Origin: Isoetes taiwanensis
Taxonomy: Eukaryota > Streptophyta > Lycopodiopsida > Isoetales > Isoetaceae
Assembly (NCBI GenBank): GCA_021234155.1
Contig: JAJEKV010000023.1
Span: 9,803,141-9,867,140 of the forward strand
Length of the DNA stretch: 64,000 nucleotides
Reading direction: 5' to 3'
Positions 42,794 through 53,500 of this stretch are shown here, in pieces. Position 1 is the stretch's first letter, and each line of letters opens with the position of its first letter. The translations under genes and the position numbers were made by a program. The notes under the pieces were generated by a model. It was not told the DNA's origin, did not search any database, and saw only the letters and a list, made by a program, of their open reading frames with translations.

Positions 42794-45700
42794 ATGGCAG
42801 GGGACTTCAACAACACTCCTACTTGGGACTTGAAAATTGGCAAAAATCTCAATATGTCATCTGATGAAAGATCTCAATGGGATCAAATGCTTGACAGTCA
42901 TTTTCTTCAGCATATTCCCTCTTCAACCTCAGCTTATACATGGTCCAACAAGCAAGAAGGTAATAGCAGAGTCTACTGTGCCTTAGACAGGTTCTATATA
43001 AACAACATTCAGAATGACATCTGGAATAATTGCTTGGTCTACAGTGATGAATGTACATCAATATCTGACCACCAGCCTCAATTCTTCACTACCAATCACA
43101 CTCTTTCCATCAAGAGGCATGGCAATACTCTTTTTAAGTTGAACTGCTCCCTCCTTGACTCAGATTCTTTCTGTAATGAATTCATTGCTTTTTATGACAC
43201 TCTCCCCAAGGTCAGATCTACAAACTCTATGAGATCCTTTTATGCCAACATAAAAAACTCCAAGACCTGGATCAAACAGTGGTCAAAGAATTTACATGAG
43301 AGCAAGCAAGCTGAAAAAAGAGCTTATCTGCAAGAAATGAAGGAGGTTAGGATTAAGCTGCAAGAAGACCCTCTCAACATCGAGCTTCATAGGCAAGAAG
43401 GAAATCTTGAAACTGTCATTAAAACAATTGAGGAGTTGGAAGCAAAAGGGGCATCCATCAGATGCAAGCTCAAGTACCTTTCCAATATAGATCATGGAAA
43501 CTCCAAGTTCTTTTACAGAGTTGCCAAATCTAGACTTTTGAAAAGTCAACTTACTACTGTCAAGGATGGAAATGATAATACCATTTCTGATCAAAAAGAA
43601 ATTTCCAATTTCTTTTGCTCTAATTATGCTAGTATTTTCTCCCAACCTATTGACAGCTCTATCCAAATTGCTGAAGCCGAAACTTTCACTGATCTGATTG
43701 ATAACAATGGCCTTCACAATAATATTGCTATGACCCCTTCTATGGAGGCTATCCCAACTGCTGATGAGATTTTCTCCACCCTCAAGAGTCTTGCAAAGGG
43801 TAAAAGCCCAGGCCCTGATGGTCTACCCCCTGAATTCTATATTAGGTTCTGGGATACCATTAAAAGTGACTTCATGCACATGATCAAGGGATTCTGGAAT
43901 TCTAACCACCTTCATCCTGCTCTTTCATCTGGCCTCATCACTTTAATTCCTAAGGTTGACAATTCCCAGTCCTTTTCTGACTGGAGGCCTATCTCTTTGA
44001 CAAACTCCACATATAAGGTCTGTGCTAAAGTTATAGCTAACAGGGTTAAATCTCATCTTCAAGAGGTCATCAGCTCGAATCAATATGCCTTCCTCCCCAA
44101 CAGATACATCTTGGATAACTATATTGCAGCCATGGAGGGAATGCATTGGAATAATCTCACTAAGCAAAATTGTATCTTGCTAAAGCTAGATTTTTCAAAA
44201 GCATTTGATACTGTAAGGTGGAATTTCTTAGAATTCTCTCTCCAAAAGCTAGGTTTCAGTGAAAAGATCATTAAGCTTATCTTGGGCTTAAATTCTAGAT
44301 CTCAATCAACTGTCCTTGTCAATGGTTCCCCTGGTTACTTCTTCCCTCTGGCTCGAGGTGTTAGACAGGGCTGTCCTCTAGCCCCTTATCTCTTTCTGGC
44401 TGTAGCAGAGATGCTAACTAGAGTGGTCACATATCAACAATCTGTGGGAAACATTGTTGGCCTGAAACTTCCTGACAATACTTCCAATCTCTCCATTCTG
44501 CAATACGCAGATGACTCTTTCAGCTTTCTCAAGAATGAGTCTAGCATCATTGCCAATTTCCTCCATATTATTCACATCTTTGGAGCTGCCTCTGGAATAC
44601 ACTTGAACAAAAATAAATGCACTATTATTGGTGATCTGGACACTGATAGCATTGCAGGTATCAAATGCATGAGCTCAACTGAGACAACCAACCTCCTAGG
44701 TATGCCTTTGTCTCTCAATCCCAGTCTCAAAGGGTTATGGACCCCTATAGTTTCAAGAATCAGAAAGAAGCTAGGCAATTATGGTAACTGCCTTTCTCTG
44801 GCAGGGAGAACCATAATTGCTAATTCTGTCATTGCTGCCTCTCACATTTACTACACCTCTGCTCTCTTAGCTCCTAAAAGCATTTACCATCAAATCGAGA
44901 GAATTGTCAGAAATTTCATCTGGAGGAATCATCACATGGTTAACTGGAATTCTATCACCAGAAGCAAGAAACATGGTGGCCTTGGCTGTAAAAACTTGGT
45001 CCTTCAGGGCTATGCTTTGGCTGGGAAATACATTTGGAAATCCATGTTCATGCATAATAATCCAGCCACTGTTTTCATCAAACATTGGCTTTCATGCAGT
45101 CATCTTAAAGGACATCCTTCTATCAGCCATAACTTGCCTTCTTCAGCATTCACAGCTTTGAAACCTGCCCCAAATATCTCACCTCTCATGAGAAACATTA
45201 TTTTGGCTTGGAACAAGGTTCACAATACCTTTGAGCATTCTGCTATAGAGAAAAGCCACTCCAGCACAAGCATATTTTGGAATCCTAATTTCTCTAGAGA
45301 TAACACTACTCCTATGGCTATAAAACATCCTAAGCTCTATAAAAAGTGGATGGCATATGGTATTTTAAATCTTGGTGATCTCTGGGATCAGACAAGATGG
45401 ATCTCTTGGACAAACCTGAAAAATAGGATCAGAGGCAGTTCCTCTGACAAGATTCTTTTCAGATTCATCATGCAAAAAATTAGCAATGTCAATCTCTTAG
45501 ACAATCCTTGTACTGCTCAATGGACCCTCTTTGGTAAGCCCTGCTACAATGTTTCCAAGGTCTACACTTGTTTGAATATGCCTCACCTGCCCTCCAAATC
45601 TAAGCTTTATTGGGGTCTCTCAGATGGCTCTGAAGCTAGGTTGTTCAAAAATATCTGGCTTTCCTACTTGCCTCCCAAGATCTCTTATTTTGCTTGGTTA

Positions 45701-45826
45701 ATTGCCAACAAGAGTTGCCAAGTCTGGAAACTATTTCCAGACACTCAAACCCTGCTACAAATCCAGTGCATCCCAACTGCCCTCTTGGATGCAGCTATGT
45801 ATGGAGCATATCTTTGGCTGTGCTAA
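42794..45826 (+). CDS. L1 LINE ORF2: endonuclease C-terminal part plus reverse transcriptase
   Basis: This enzyme nicks target DNA and copies the LINE RNA there. The frame is coding from 42470, with a TGA at 42563 (where Trp would fit); the Met at 42794 is internal (MAGDFNNTP, the endonuclease GDFN motif). SDHQP, the catalytic Asp-His pair, is at about residue 92. The reverse transcriptase has KGKSPGPDGLPPEFY, LITLIPKVDNSQSFSDWRPI, LLKLDFSKAFDTVRW, GVRQGCPLAPYLF and QYADDSFSF (about residues 569-577). C-terminal zf-RVT-like sequence (PPKISYFAWLI) is cut by a frameshift near 45770. It is a plant L1-clade element, not the type at 37-38 kb. Confidence 0.92.
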   Translation: MAGDFNNTPTWDLKIGKNLNMSSDERSQWDQMLDSHFLQHIPSSTSAYTWSNKQEGNSRVYCALDRFYINNIQNDIWNNCLVYSDECTSISDHQPQFFTTNHTLSIKRHGNTLFKLNCSLLDSDSFCNEFIAFYDTLPKVRSTNSMRSFYANIKNSKTWIKQWSKNLHESKQAEKRAYLQEMKEVRIKLQEDPLNIELHRQEGNLETVIKTIEELEAKGASIRCKLKYLSNIDHGNSKFFYRVAKSRLLKSQLTTVKDGNDNTISDQKEISNFFCSNYASIFSQPIDSSIQIAEAETFTDLIDNNGLHNNIAMTPSMEAIPTADEIFSTLKSLAKGKSPGPDGLPPEFYIRFWDTIKSDFMHMIKGFWNSNHLHPALSSGLITLIPKVDNSQSFSDWRPISLTNSTYKVCAKVIANRVKSHLQEVISSNQYAFLPNRYILDNYIAAMEGMHWNNLTKQNCILLKLDFSKAFDTVRWNFLEFSLQKLGFSEKIIKLILGLNSRSQSTVLVNGSPGYFFPLARGVRQGCPLAPYLFLAVAEMLTRVVTYQQSVGNIVGLKLPDNTSNLSILQYADDSFSFLKNESSIIANFLHIIHIFGAASGIHLNKNKCTIIGDLDTDSIAGIKCMSSTETTNLLGMPLSLNPSLKGLWTPIVSRIRKKLGNYGNCLSLAGRTIIANSVIAASHIYYTSALLAPKSIYHQIERIVRNFIWRNHHMVNWNSITRSKKHGGLGCKNLVLQGYALAGKYIWKSMFMHNNPATVFIKHWLSCSHLKGHPSISHNLPSSAFTALKPAPNISPLMRNIILAWNKVHNTFEHSAIEKSHSSTSIFWNPNFSRDNTTPMAIKHPKLYKKWMAYGILNLGDLWDQTRWISWTNLKNRIRGSSSDKILFRFIMQKISNVNLLDNPCTAQWTLFGKPCYNVSKVYTCLNMPHLPSKSKLYWGLSDGSEARLFKNIWLSYLPPKISYFAWLIANKSCQVWKLFPDTQTLLQIQCIPTALLDAAMYGAYLWLC

Positions 45827-45966
45827 GCTTAAGATGGTTTGAGGATACTTTTAGCATAAATTGTCCTGCTACTCTGCTTGAGTTTATGATGAACGATGAT
45901 GCCTTTAAAAATTCTTTGTGTTTCATTGCTTTGTGGAATGTTTGGAAACATAGGAACATGTGTTAA
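45694..45966 (+). pseudogene. L1 ORF2 C-terminal tail in shifted frame
   Basis: After the frameshift, PLGCSYVWSISLAVLSLRWF and CFIALWNVWKHRNMC continue the zinc-knuckle and Trp-rich end typical of plant L1 ORF2 proteins (W.VWKHRN). The remainder to 46980 is 3' UTR with only broken frames. Confidence 0.65.
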
Positions 45967-47015
45967 TATGGAGGTAAATCAATTTCTATATACTGGATTA
46001 AATCTCAAGTTATGTATGACATTGAAATGGTTGCAACAAGTCAGAGGCACTTGCATAAAGATTCTGTGGATAACAAATGGCTAAATATAGGCAAATTCAT
46101 GAGAGCTCATAGATTATTTAAACTAAATTGTCATGATTCATTTACTGACACTCAATGTCTTTCTGGTAGATTATATGAGGAACCTTAGCAGAGATATTGG
46201 CACTTCAGTGGAGCCTGCAGAATATAGATTGTTCCCAGGGCAGAGACTAGTACATGATATTCAGTACACTGATGATATGTGGACAGGCCCAGTAAGGGGC
46301 ATCACAAATATTGATATAATCGACATCCCTGATGAGGAAATAGAATGAGCTATAGAATTATGCAGAAGCACATGGAACTATGGTGGTTCTTGGAAAGCAA
46401 CAGTAGAAGAATGATAGATCAATAGTTCGAGTACTACAGGGAATGTTATTACCATCACAGGGGTCTGGCAGATGCATATGGCACTCTAATTATTTTGATG
46501 TCCACTACCAATGCTGACAGGCTGATTATTGAGCTAAACTGGGGAAATGGCAACACTCTCATAATTCAGCCTAATTTCCGTGCTCACTTTGAATTCCTAA
46601 GCTCCTACCACTTTCAAACAAATTATCCTATTCTTCCTAATCATTGACCTGCACCTCTCTCCTTTGGCTTGAAACAGATCTGCATATACCTTCTGCATTT
46701 CATTAGCATCTAAACCATTTCTGCAGGAATTGGTCTGATACTTGTCTGCATATATGCTGCTTGACATTTTCAACATTGATCATCATTGTATATGGGATCT
46801 CCTAGTTGCAGCACAACATACTCTTCAACTACTAATATGGTTGACTAATATTTTTGTCTGCAGACAGCATTGCTATGTGCTTATCACAGCACCTACTTAA
46901 TTTGTATTTAATTGCATGCTTTATCATGAGTAGCCTACTTATAAAGGCTCACTCACTATGTTGTACCTTTTTCTATAATTAATGAAAAAAATCCCATTCA
47001 CTCAAAAAAAAAAAC

Positions 47016-50000
47016 CTTTTAAACCTGTTAAAACAGACTTTTACCTTTCATGGACTTTTGCAAAGACCACTTCCGGTCAATATGCAGCCTTAAGCCAAAA
47101 CAGGTGTACATTTGACTTAAGCCTTAAAATGGTTAGCATTTATCAAGGCAAAAGCAAATACCATATTCTACAATCTACAAGAAGTTCCCCATTCACTAGA
47201 GCTTATAAACATAATTTCATTCAGAATCCAAAAAGTTCTCCATAAATATTTGTATTACCAATGTTAAAATACTTTTTGAAGTCTAAAAGACTGCTTTTTC
47301 TAGACTGGAATTAAAATATCCAGCAGACTTAGATTATCCAAATTCTCAAACCTGAATCATTTGATATGAAAGTACTGACCTTAGCCAGCATATTATAACA
47401 GGTAAGCTTTAGATTTCTTGAGCTTTTCGCCCTTCACCTTGCATGTAATCATAAACATAATAGTTAAGTTTATTCATCCACCAAAGCCTGTTGCCTTACT
47501 CTGGCCAACACACTTAACTCACATGCAGCCATTAAATTAGCATGCATGCTAAAAAACAAAGACTTAAGCATAGACAACATGGTCTGGAGGCCTCTTTCCT
47601 GGTAAAAGGCATGCAAGAGATGTCTATTTTAGTCATAAATTTTTGCTGGTAGAAAGGTCAGAAAACAAATTTTCATGCAGCAGCCTTTTTTCCAAACTGC
47701 CCTCATTTTAAGAGCCCTTTAGAATCAGTATGGAATGCTTAAGAGCAATAGATAGCAGCCAAAAATTCTGTTGCTTCCATCGGTAGACCAGCTACCATGC
47801 AACAGCCTTTATGTTTCTCCAACATAAATGAATCAAATCCACGGTAATCTACTGACCACACTTCTTATAGCATCTAGACCTGCAGTCACTAAGAAGACAT
47901 CTCCAATTTTTATAGCTATTCAATTGTAAATGCATAACTACATGCCCAAGCAATTATAAATGGGCTTAAATATCTCCAAATGCTCAGATCTAACCAAATG
48001 CAAAAAGGACATAAACTGTTTAAAATGCATTTTGCCATTTCTCATGTACATCTACTGGTTCCACTTTTTTTGCAAAAAATGCCGTGCACTCAGGGTCACC
48101 TTATGTAGCTGTTAATAATCAGAAATAAAGCAAATATTACACAATGGAGCCTAGCAATTATTACTCAAAGGACCAACATCTTTTTTCCACCATCCCGAAG
48201 CTTGTTGAAATCTACCATGCAGATCCCTAAAGCTTAGAATTTAAGGCTTCTAAACTCAAGATAATGTCTAACACTGCATATGCTCCTCCAGCTTCATTTA
48301 TATCAGAAATTTCTTGCAGTTCCCTTAATAAGTTTTAATTAGATTATAGATCTACTAGGAACATGGCCACAACTCGTGTATGCCCACTCTTAAATAACAT
48401 GCATTAGATGGCAGACTTAGAAATTAAGCTTTCTACCATCTGGAGAATGTAAACATAACTGTTTAAAACCCATCTATGTCTACTCATATCTGCACATTAT
48501 AGACAAACTATGTATATGGACAAGTGCATGCTAATCCCATTAACATCAGTCCTAAGTTTAATCCATATTTTTACTATGATATCTCCATTTCTTTACGGTA
48601 GCCTTGTAACCCTGTGTACAGGGTGCTTAAACATTTCTAAACCAGAATTCTTATGCTATAATTATCCCGATTACTACTGCTGTAGAACCTTTTAAGATCT
48701 CAGGCTTTTCTGTGCTCATTCAGTGCAATCATGAAGGCATGCTGGAAGAAGGAGCAAATACATCCTACTGCAGCAAACATATAGGCCGCAAATGCACAAC
48801 CCATGGCTCATTATCGTAACATTAGACTAATGTAACATCCAGTTGAAAAGAAAATAGACCAAGACGAATAATGTCATGCCTTATTATCATATAAAGAAAA
48901 ATATTCACACAAAGTATTTAACAAATAGAGTTCAAACCTGGAAGAAGACCTTTGTTCTAGCATAATTGCCTTTGGTCATGTTGATCTGCAATTTGCCAAA
49001 AGATCCCCAATGCCTTGTTTACTCAAAGAAATAGCGGATGGCATCTCTATATGATTCTCCTGGATTATCACATGCAAATGACAGTAGATTCAGTTATATC
49101 ACCTGCATCTTTCCCTTTATTCAAATTATCATAGCTCTTTAGTTATGTTGCTACGATAGCCTTATGGAATTGGCATATTTTTCCCTGAAGTATTTACCTC
49201 CTTCTCCCAAGACGCAGGCAGCCAAGCCATCTTCAAAGCCATCTATTTTCACAGTTGCAGCCATTGCAGCCGCAGTTCTATAGAACTAAAAGATCACTCA
49301 TCTTGCTATGCATTTGTGGCTCTACTATCCAAGACATGCCATAATATTCTATATGTATCTATCTTCCAGCATTCTACTCTGCAAGAGCAAGTCCGGAATA
49401 CCCTAATTAGGGTTCAAGAAATGCAGGATCATAATTTACCTTTTATTTTTCTAAACCCTAGTTCTTGCGTAATCGAAATCTTACCATCCATCAATGGCTA
49501 AGCGTTGCCCAATCTATTGCAGGCCAGCTGTATGGTGGCCGCTGAGCTATCCAAAGCTCTGTAAAAATCAATTTTAGGTTATAAAAAGCGTGACCATGTT
49601 TTTCTTTTTTTCATATTTCTCTTTTCCACGAGTTTTCTTTCCCTGTACATATGTAAAGGATATTTTAGATCAACACCACCATTATGCAACCATGGGTTTT
49701 CACCCATACTCCATTTCTTTAAACAATATCAAACATTTCCTACATGCCCATAATTGTGGAAATATCAAGATAGAAAATGGTTGCCCGATATGCTTTACCT
49801 TCTTTCCAATGGAATTTGCAATGGTATGAATTTCCAGCCAGTGTAGACATGTCGCATTTTCATAAAAATGTTATAACCTTACCCTTTAGCAATTATGCCA
49901 GGAACATTCCATAATCTTTAAAAGGACACACGTTTTTTGTTGCTGAGCATAATCTAGTCCTATGAAGCTCACTCTATCTTCATGCTTTACTCTGTTCATG

Positions 50001-50045
50001 TACATGTATGAAAGTGTAACTGCATTCCACATTATTCATAATAAT
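47016..50045. other. Mostly non-coding; one possible exon on minus strand
   Basis: About 3 kb with no transposon proteins. Base composition is less biased than in the flanks. The minus strand near 49.2-49.5 kb looks like the 5' end of a plant gene (see 49198-49264). The rest has no frame that could be supported. Confidence 0.4.
49198..49264 (-). CDS. Possible first coding exon of an unidentified host gene
   Basis: On the minus strand, ATG at 49264 opens MAATVKIDGFEDGLAACVLG. It runs to GAAGGAG followed by GTAAATA, a good 5' splice site (exon end 49198). Upstream lies AACTAGGGTTTAGAAA (about 49450-49465), typical of plant 5' leaders. A candidate next exon starts after ATAATCCAG near 49060 and reads GESYRDAIRYFFE in phase, then TAA. 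It could be a small gene or a broken gene 5' end. The family was not recognised and the evidence is only structural. Confidence 0.3.
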
Positions 50046-50069
50046 AAAAAAAAAAAAAAAAAAAAAAAA
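50046..50069. repeat. Poly(A) tract at the edge of element C
   Basis: A run of 24 A abuts the truncated LTR at 50070. It may be a retroposon tail inserted at, or used in breaking, the LTR. Confidence 0.9.
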
Positions 50070-50554
50070 CTAGATGGCTGCTATGGGCAAATCAATAGGC
50101 TAAACCTACTTACTATATGTTTGGGAGGTGGTTTAGACTATTGAATTGGCAAAATACCCGATCCCTGGCTCGCTCCTCCTGCTCTGAACGCATCCATGCT
50201 GCAGAACTGCTTGAAGATGAAGCTAGAAAGGAAAGCTGATGAGCTAGACTGTTCAGACAGACTTTGGGAGGCGAGATTGGCTCTTGGAGCAGGCAAAACA
50301 GAGCTCTAGAAGGTTGTGGACGAAAATGGAAAGTTAGGGTTTTCTATACTTATATAGACTAAGGGTTAGGGCTAGGGCTTCCTATTTCTCCCTTGAGCAT
50401 GTGGGATAAATGGGTGTGGCCCACTTGCCTATATTAATTAAGTGGGCTAAAGTGTACACATGAATAATAAATGTGCACACACTTGCAAGTTGCCCCCTAT
50501 GGTGCTACTTGCTTAACTACATGTAGACGTACACGTCAATCGGGATGGCGTGTA
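50070..50554 (-). repeat. Partial 3' LTR of element C
   Basis: Matches 59241-59730 nearly base for base (for example CTAGATGGCTGCTATGGGCA and GGGCTTCCTATTTCTCCC). It lacks about 1 kb at the low-coordinate side (replaced by poly(A)) and about 75 bp at the other. Confidence 0.85.
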
Positions 50555-53500
50555 AGGTAATATTTAAGACATTACTGTACTATTTCATTATCCAATTAAC
50601 TTATCACTCCATAACTTAATCAATGCAAGGTAATTACTAACCTTACTTAATACAACATTTAAGTTTATCAAAGTTTATAACTTTCATACAAAATTTACAC
50701 TTCCAAGGTACTCTTCATCCTTGCAACACGTTATAACAAAATTTGTGTTGCAAGTCTTTGCACCTTGAAATCCTGCATTAATTTTACAATATCTATAATT
50801 ACATACTTACTAGCTTACACAAGATTTAGGCGATTAGTTTCAATGGTAAAAATCACAACTACTCTAGAACTATGTATACAAGTGCTCGTGATGCGACTCC
50901 CCGCCGGCTCTTTGTTCTCATTGGCCTCCTGGGTTCACACCATGCTAGAGTATTAATTTAAAGTTGGTTATGAGGGAACCACCCATACTAACTTCCTAAA
51001 TGGATGCAAGACTAATCTCCCGGCGTAGGAAGAGGATGCTTCTTCCATCTGGCCGTCGAGACAGCGCCCTATAATGCCTAAACCTTTTCTAAAAACCTCC
51101 TTGAGTTGAACTACTAGCTCGAGGTTATACTACCTTGCACTCGATCATGGCCCCCAAGGGTTTAAGCGTAAGGGTCGCTTAAGACGATCCTATCATTGCC
51201 CATGATTGGGTGCTACCTTATGCATGACTTCCCTGATCATGCATACCCCAGTGCTCCATGGCCCAGAGGGTTTAAGCTAGAGAACATCCCTGCTGATCTC
51301 ATCATCGCCCATGTTCACTTCCAATTTATTGCATGTCCTTCCCCTATGGACATGCTTACATTATGGTGCAGCATCTGCTAGAGAACCATTTAAGATGGTC
51401 TCATCATCGCCCATGTTCACCATTAGCAAACCGTGGTCATGCCTACATTAACAATACACCACGTTCTAGAGATCGCCATAGCGGTCTCATCATCAGTAAT
51501 GACATCACTTTACGTATGCAACCTATACTAACATAAGCTGCATACATAGACTAACTTGAAACCTGCATGATTTCTGCTGGCTCCTTTAATGCATGCGATT
51601 AACATAATTACCCTAAGGTAATATTTATGAATTAACATTATCATAGTATCGGATACATTACTTCCGATAGTACAATTATATTTACTTTAAGCTTTACAAT
51701 ATTTAAAGACTTTTAGATTGCGATTATTTAAACAATAACCCTGATTTAGACCTATTGTTACATAGACAAGGTTTTTAATTATCATACACAAGAATTAGAT
51801 GTGCCTCTTATTCTCTTCCTTGGGTCCTGCATTACCCTTGGAAGTATAACCCTAAGATGCACTTAAGTATATCTGGATTCTATTTCCTATTTATTTTTAT
51901 AAGGACCCCGAGGTCATATAGCTATCCTTGGAAGGAATTGCATCCTTGCGAAGGATTAATTAACATGCTACCTCACATTATCGTTGCTTTTTTAACTTAT
52001 TTCCCTATGATACATATACGTACGACAAATTCTATGCAGTTATTATGATCTATATTTAACTTATCAATAAGGCATATTAAAGCTTATAATACATGCGCAC
52101 ACCTTACCTAAGGCTAGAACGCATCCACCCATTGAGCCGGCATCGAGTAATTTGGAGATGACTTGGTCGTTGCATTGCTCCCATACTTTTGCTCCACTTC
52201 ATTGGTGTAGTTAGCTACCACGTTAGTCTCGCACGTTGAAGGCCCCCTGAGCACTAAGGTATGTATCTATCTTACGCTCTATTCGCTTCGGCCATTGCCG
52301 GAGTGAACTCTATTCTACGGGTCGGTCAATTCGATGGCCCTTCAATCCCTAAGGTGCAAATACGTTCAATCATAAGATTGAGCCCCAGCCCACTTTCTTC
52401 GAAAAGAAAATCGTCCTGCACCCCTTCAATGACGTTGTACACAATGTCATATCTATTCTCTCCCCTTAAGAGGTTATACGCTTCTTACTTAGCGCATTAA
52501 TTTACTAGCCTTAGCTAACATATATAACCATCTAAGATGGATGCACATATTATGTTATCATTTATTTCAATATAGTTATGGGTTACCTACTTAATTAGAA
52601 CGATTCTAAACCACAAGGTTTTGTCATCATGACAATTCCTTTTGTCTCAAAAGACTATTTGATTAGTATAATTCTTATTTTAGATGTACCTTGCATGTAT
52701 TATTCTTTTATATTCTAGAGATTCCCCCTTTCTTAGTTATTTAAACTCTTAGAATATTCCTACCAATCGAATTGATGCCATCATAACAAGTTGGCCGGAC
52801 TTGTTAGATTACTTCTTTTCTTTCGGTTGGATTATTCTTTGGAGGTACTGGATTTATACATGGTCAACAATTATCCTAGTAATGAATCCTTCTTAGCGAG
52901 GAGATCAATCTCACCAAGTGGTTTCAATATGTTGGATGTCTGTTAACAATTGTGTATAATTTTAGTTACTCCTATGCATTTCCTTCCCAATCTTTGACGC
53001 TTAGCTCAATATTGGGGCAATCCTTTCAGCCAGAATATCTGGAAATGCCTTCTAATCCCAATATGGATGTTACCATCCATATATTTAACCTACTAGGCCC
53101 CATGGCCTTAGATCCTCGAGCTTGCTAGAAGCTCATCCACTCGTTGCTTGCTTGAAGCAGGAAGGTAACGTTCTTTCGAGTCGCTCGATACTTCGGTCTC
53201 CTCAACGGTGGCTCCTCCTTGATGTAGAGGTTGACTTTGTTCGTTAGAAGCCTCTCATTGCTGGTGGCTTTGATGGCGTAGTTGATCACTTGAAATCTTC
53301 CATGCCTGAAGGTGGCACCGTTAAAAAAGATCTTTCATCTTGAACTCTTTGTCTTGGCAGCTAAAGGACGACTCCGGATCTGATATTGTTTCTTTGACTC
53401 CATCGACGTCTCATACGTCGAGTCCTCCTGTCGCTTTCGTGTTGCCCGAAGAGTGTTGAGGATGTTAGATTGCTTCACCCCTGCAAATTGCCTGACATCT

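Larger units (their letters stand above)
42470..47015 (+). mobile_element. L1-type LINE, 5' truncated
   Basis: Starts inside the endonuclease domain (GADIILLQELRL, 42470), continues through reverse transcriptase, a frameshifted zinc-knuckle end and a 3' UTR, and ends in an A-rich tail (about 46980-47015). It lies in the other LINE fragment. ORF1 is missing. Defects are TGA at 42563-42565 and a frameshift near 45770. Confidence 0.88.

Noticed and set aside
42849-45161. Minus-strand frames across the L1 element
   Set aside because: They are shadows of the reverse transcriptase ORF on the plus strand.
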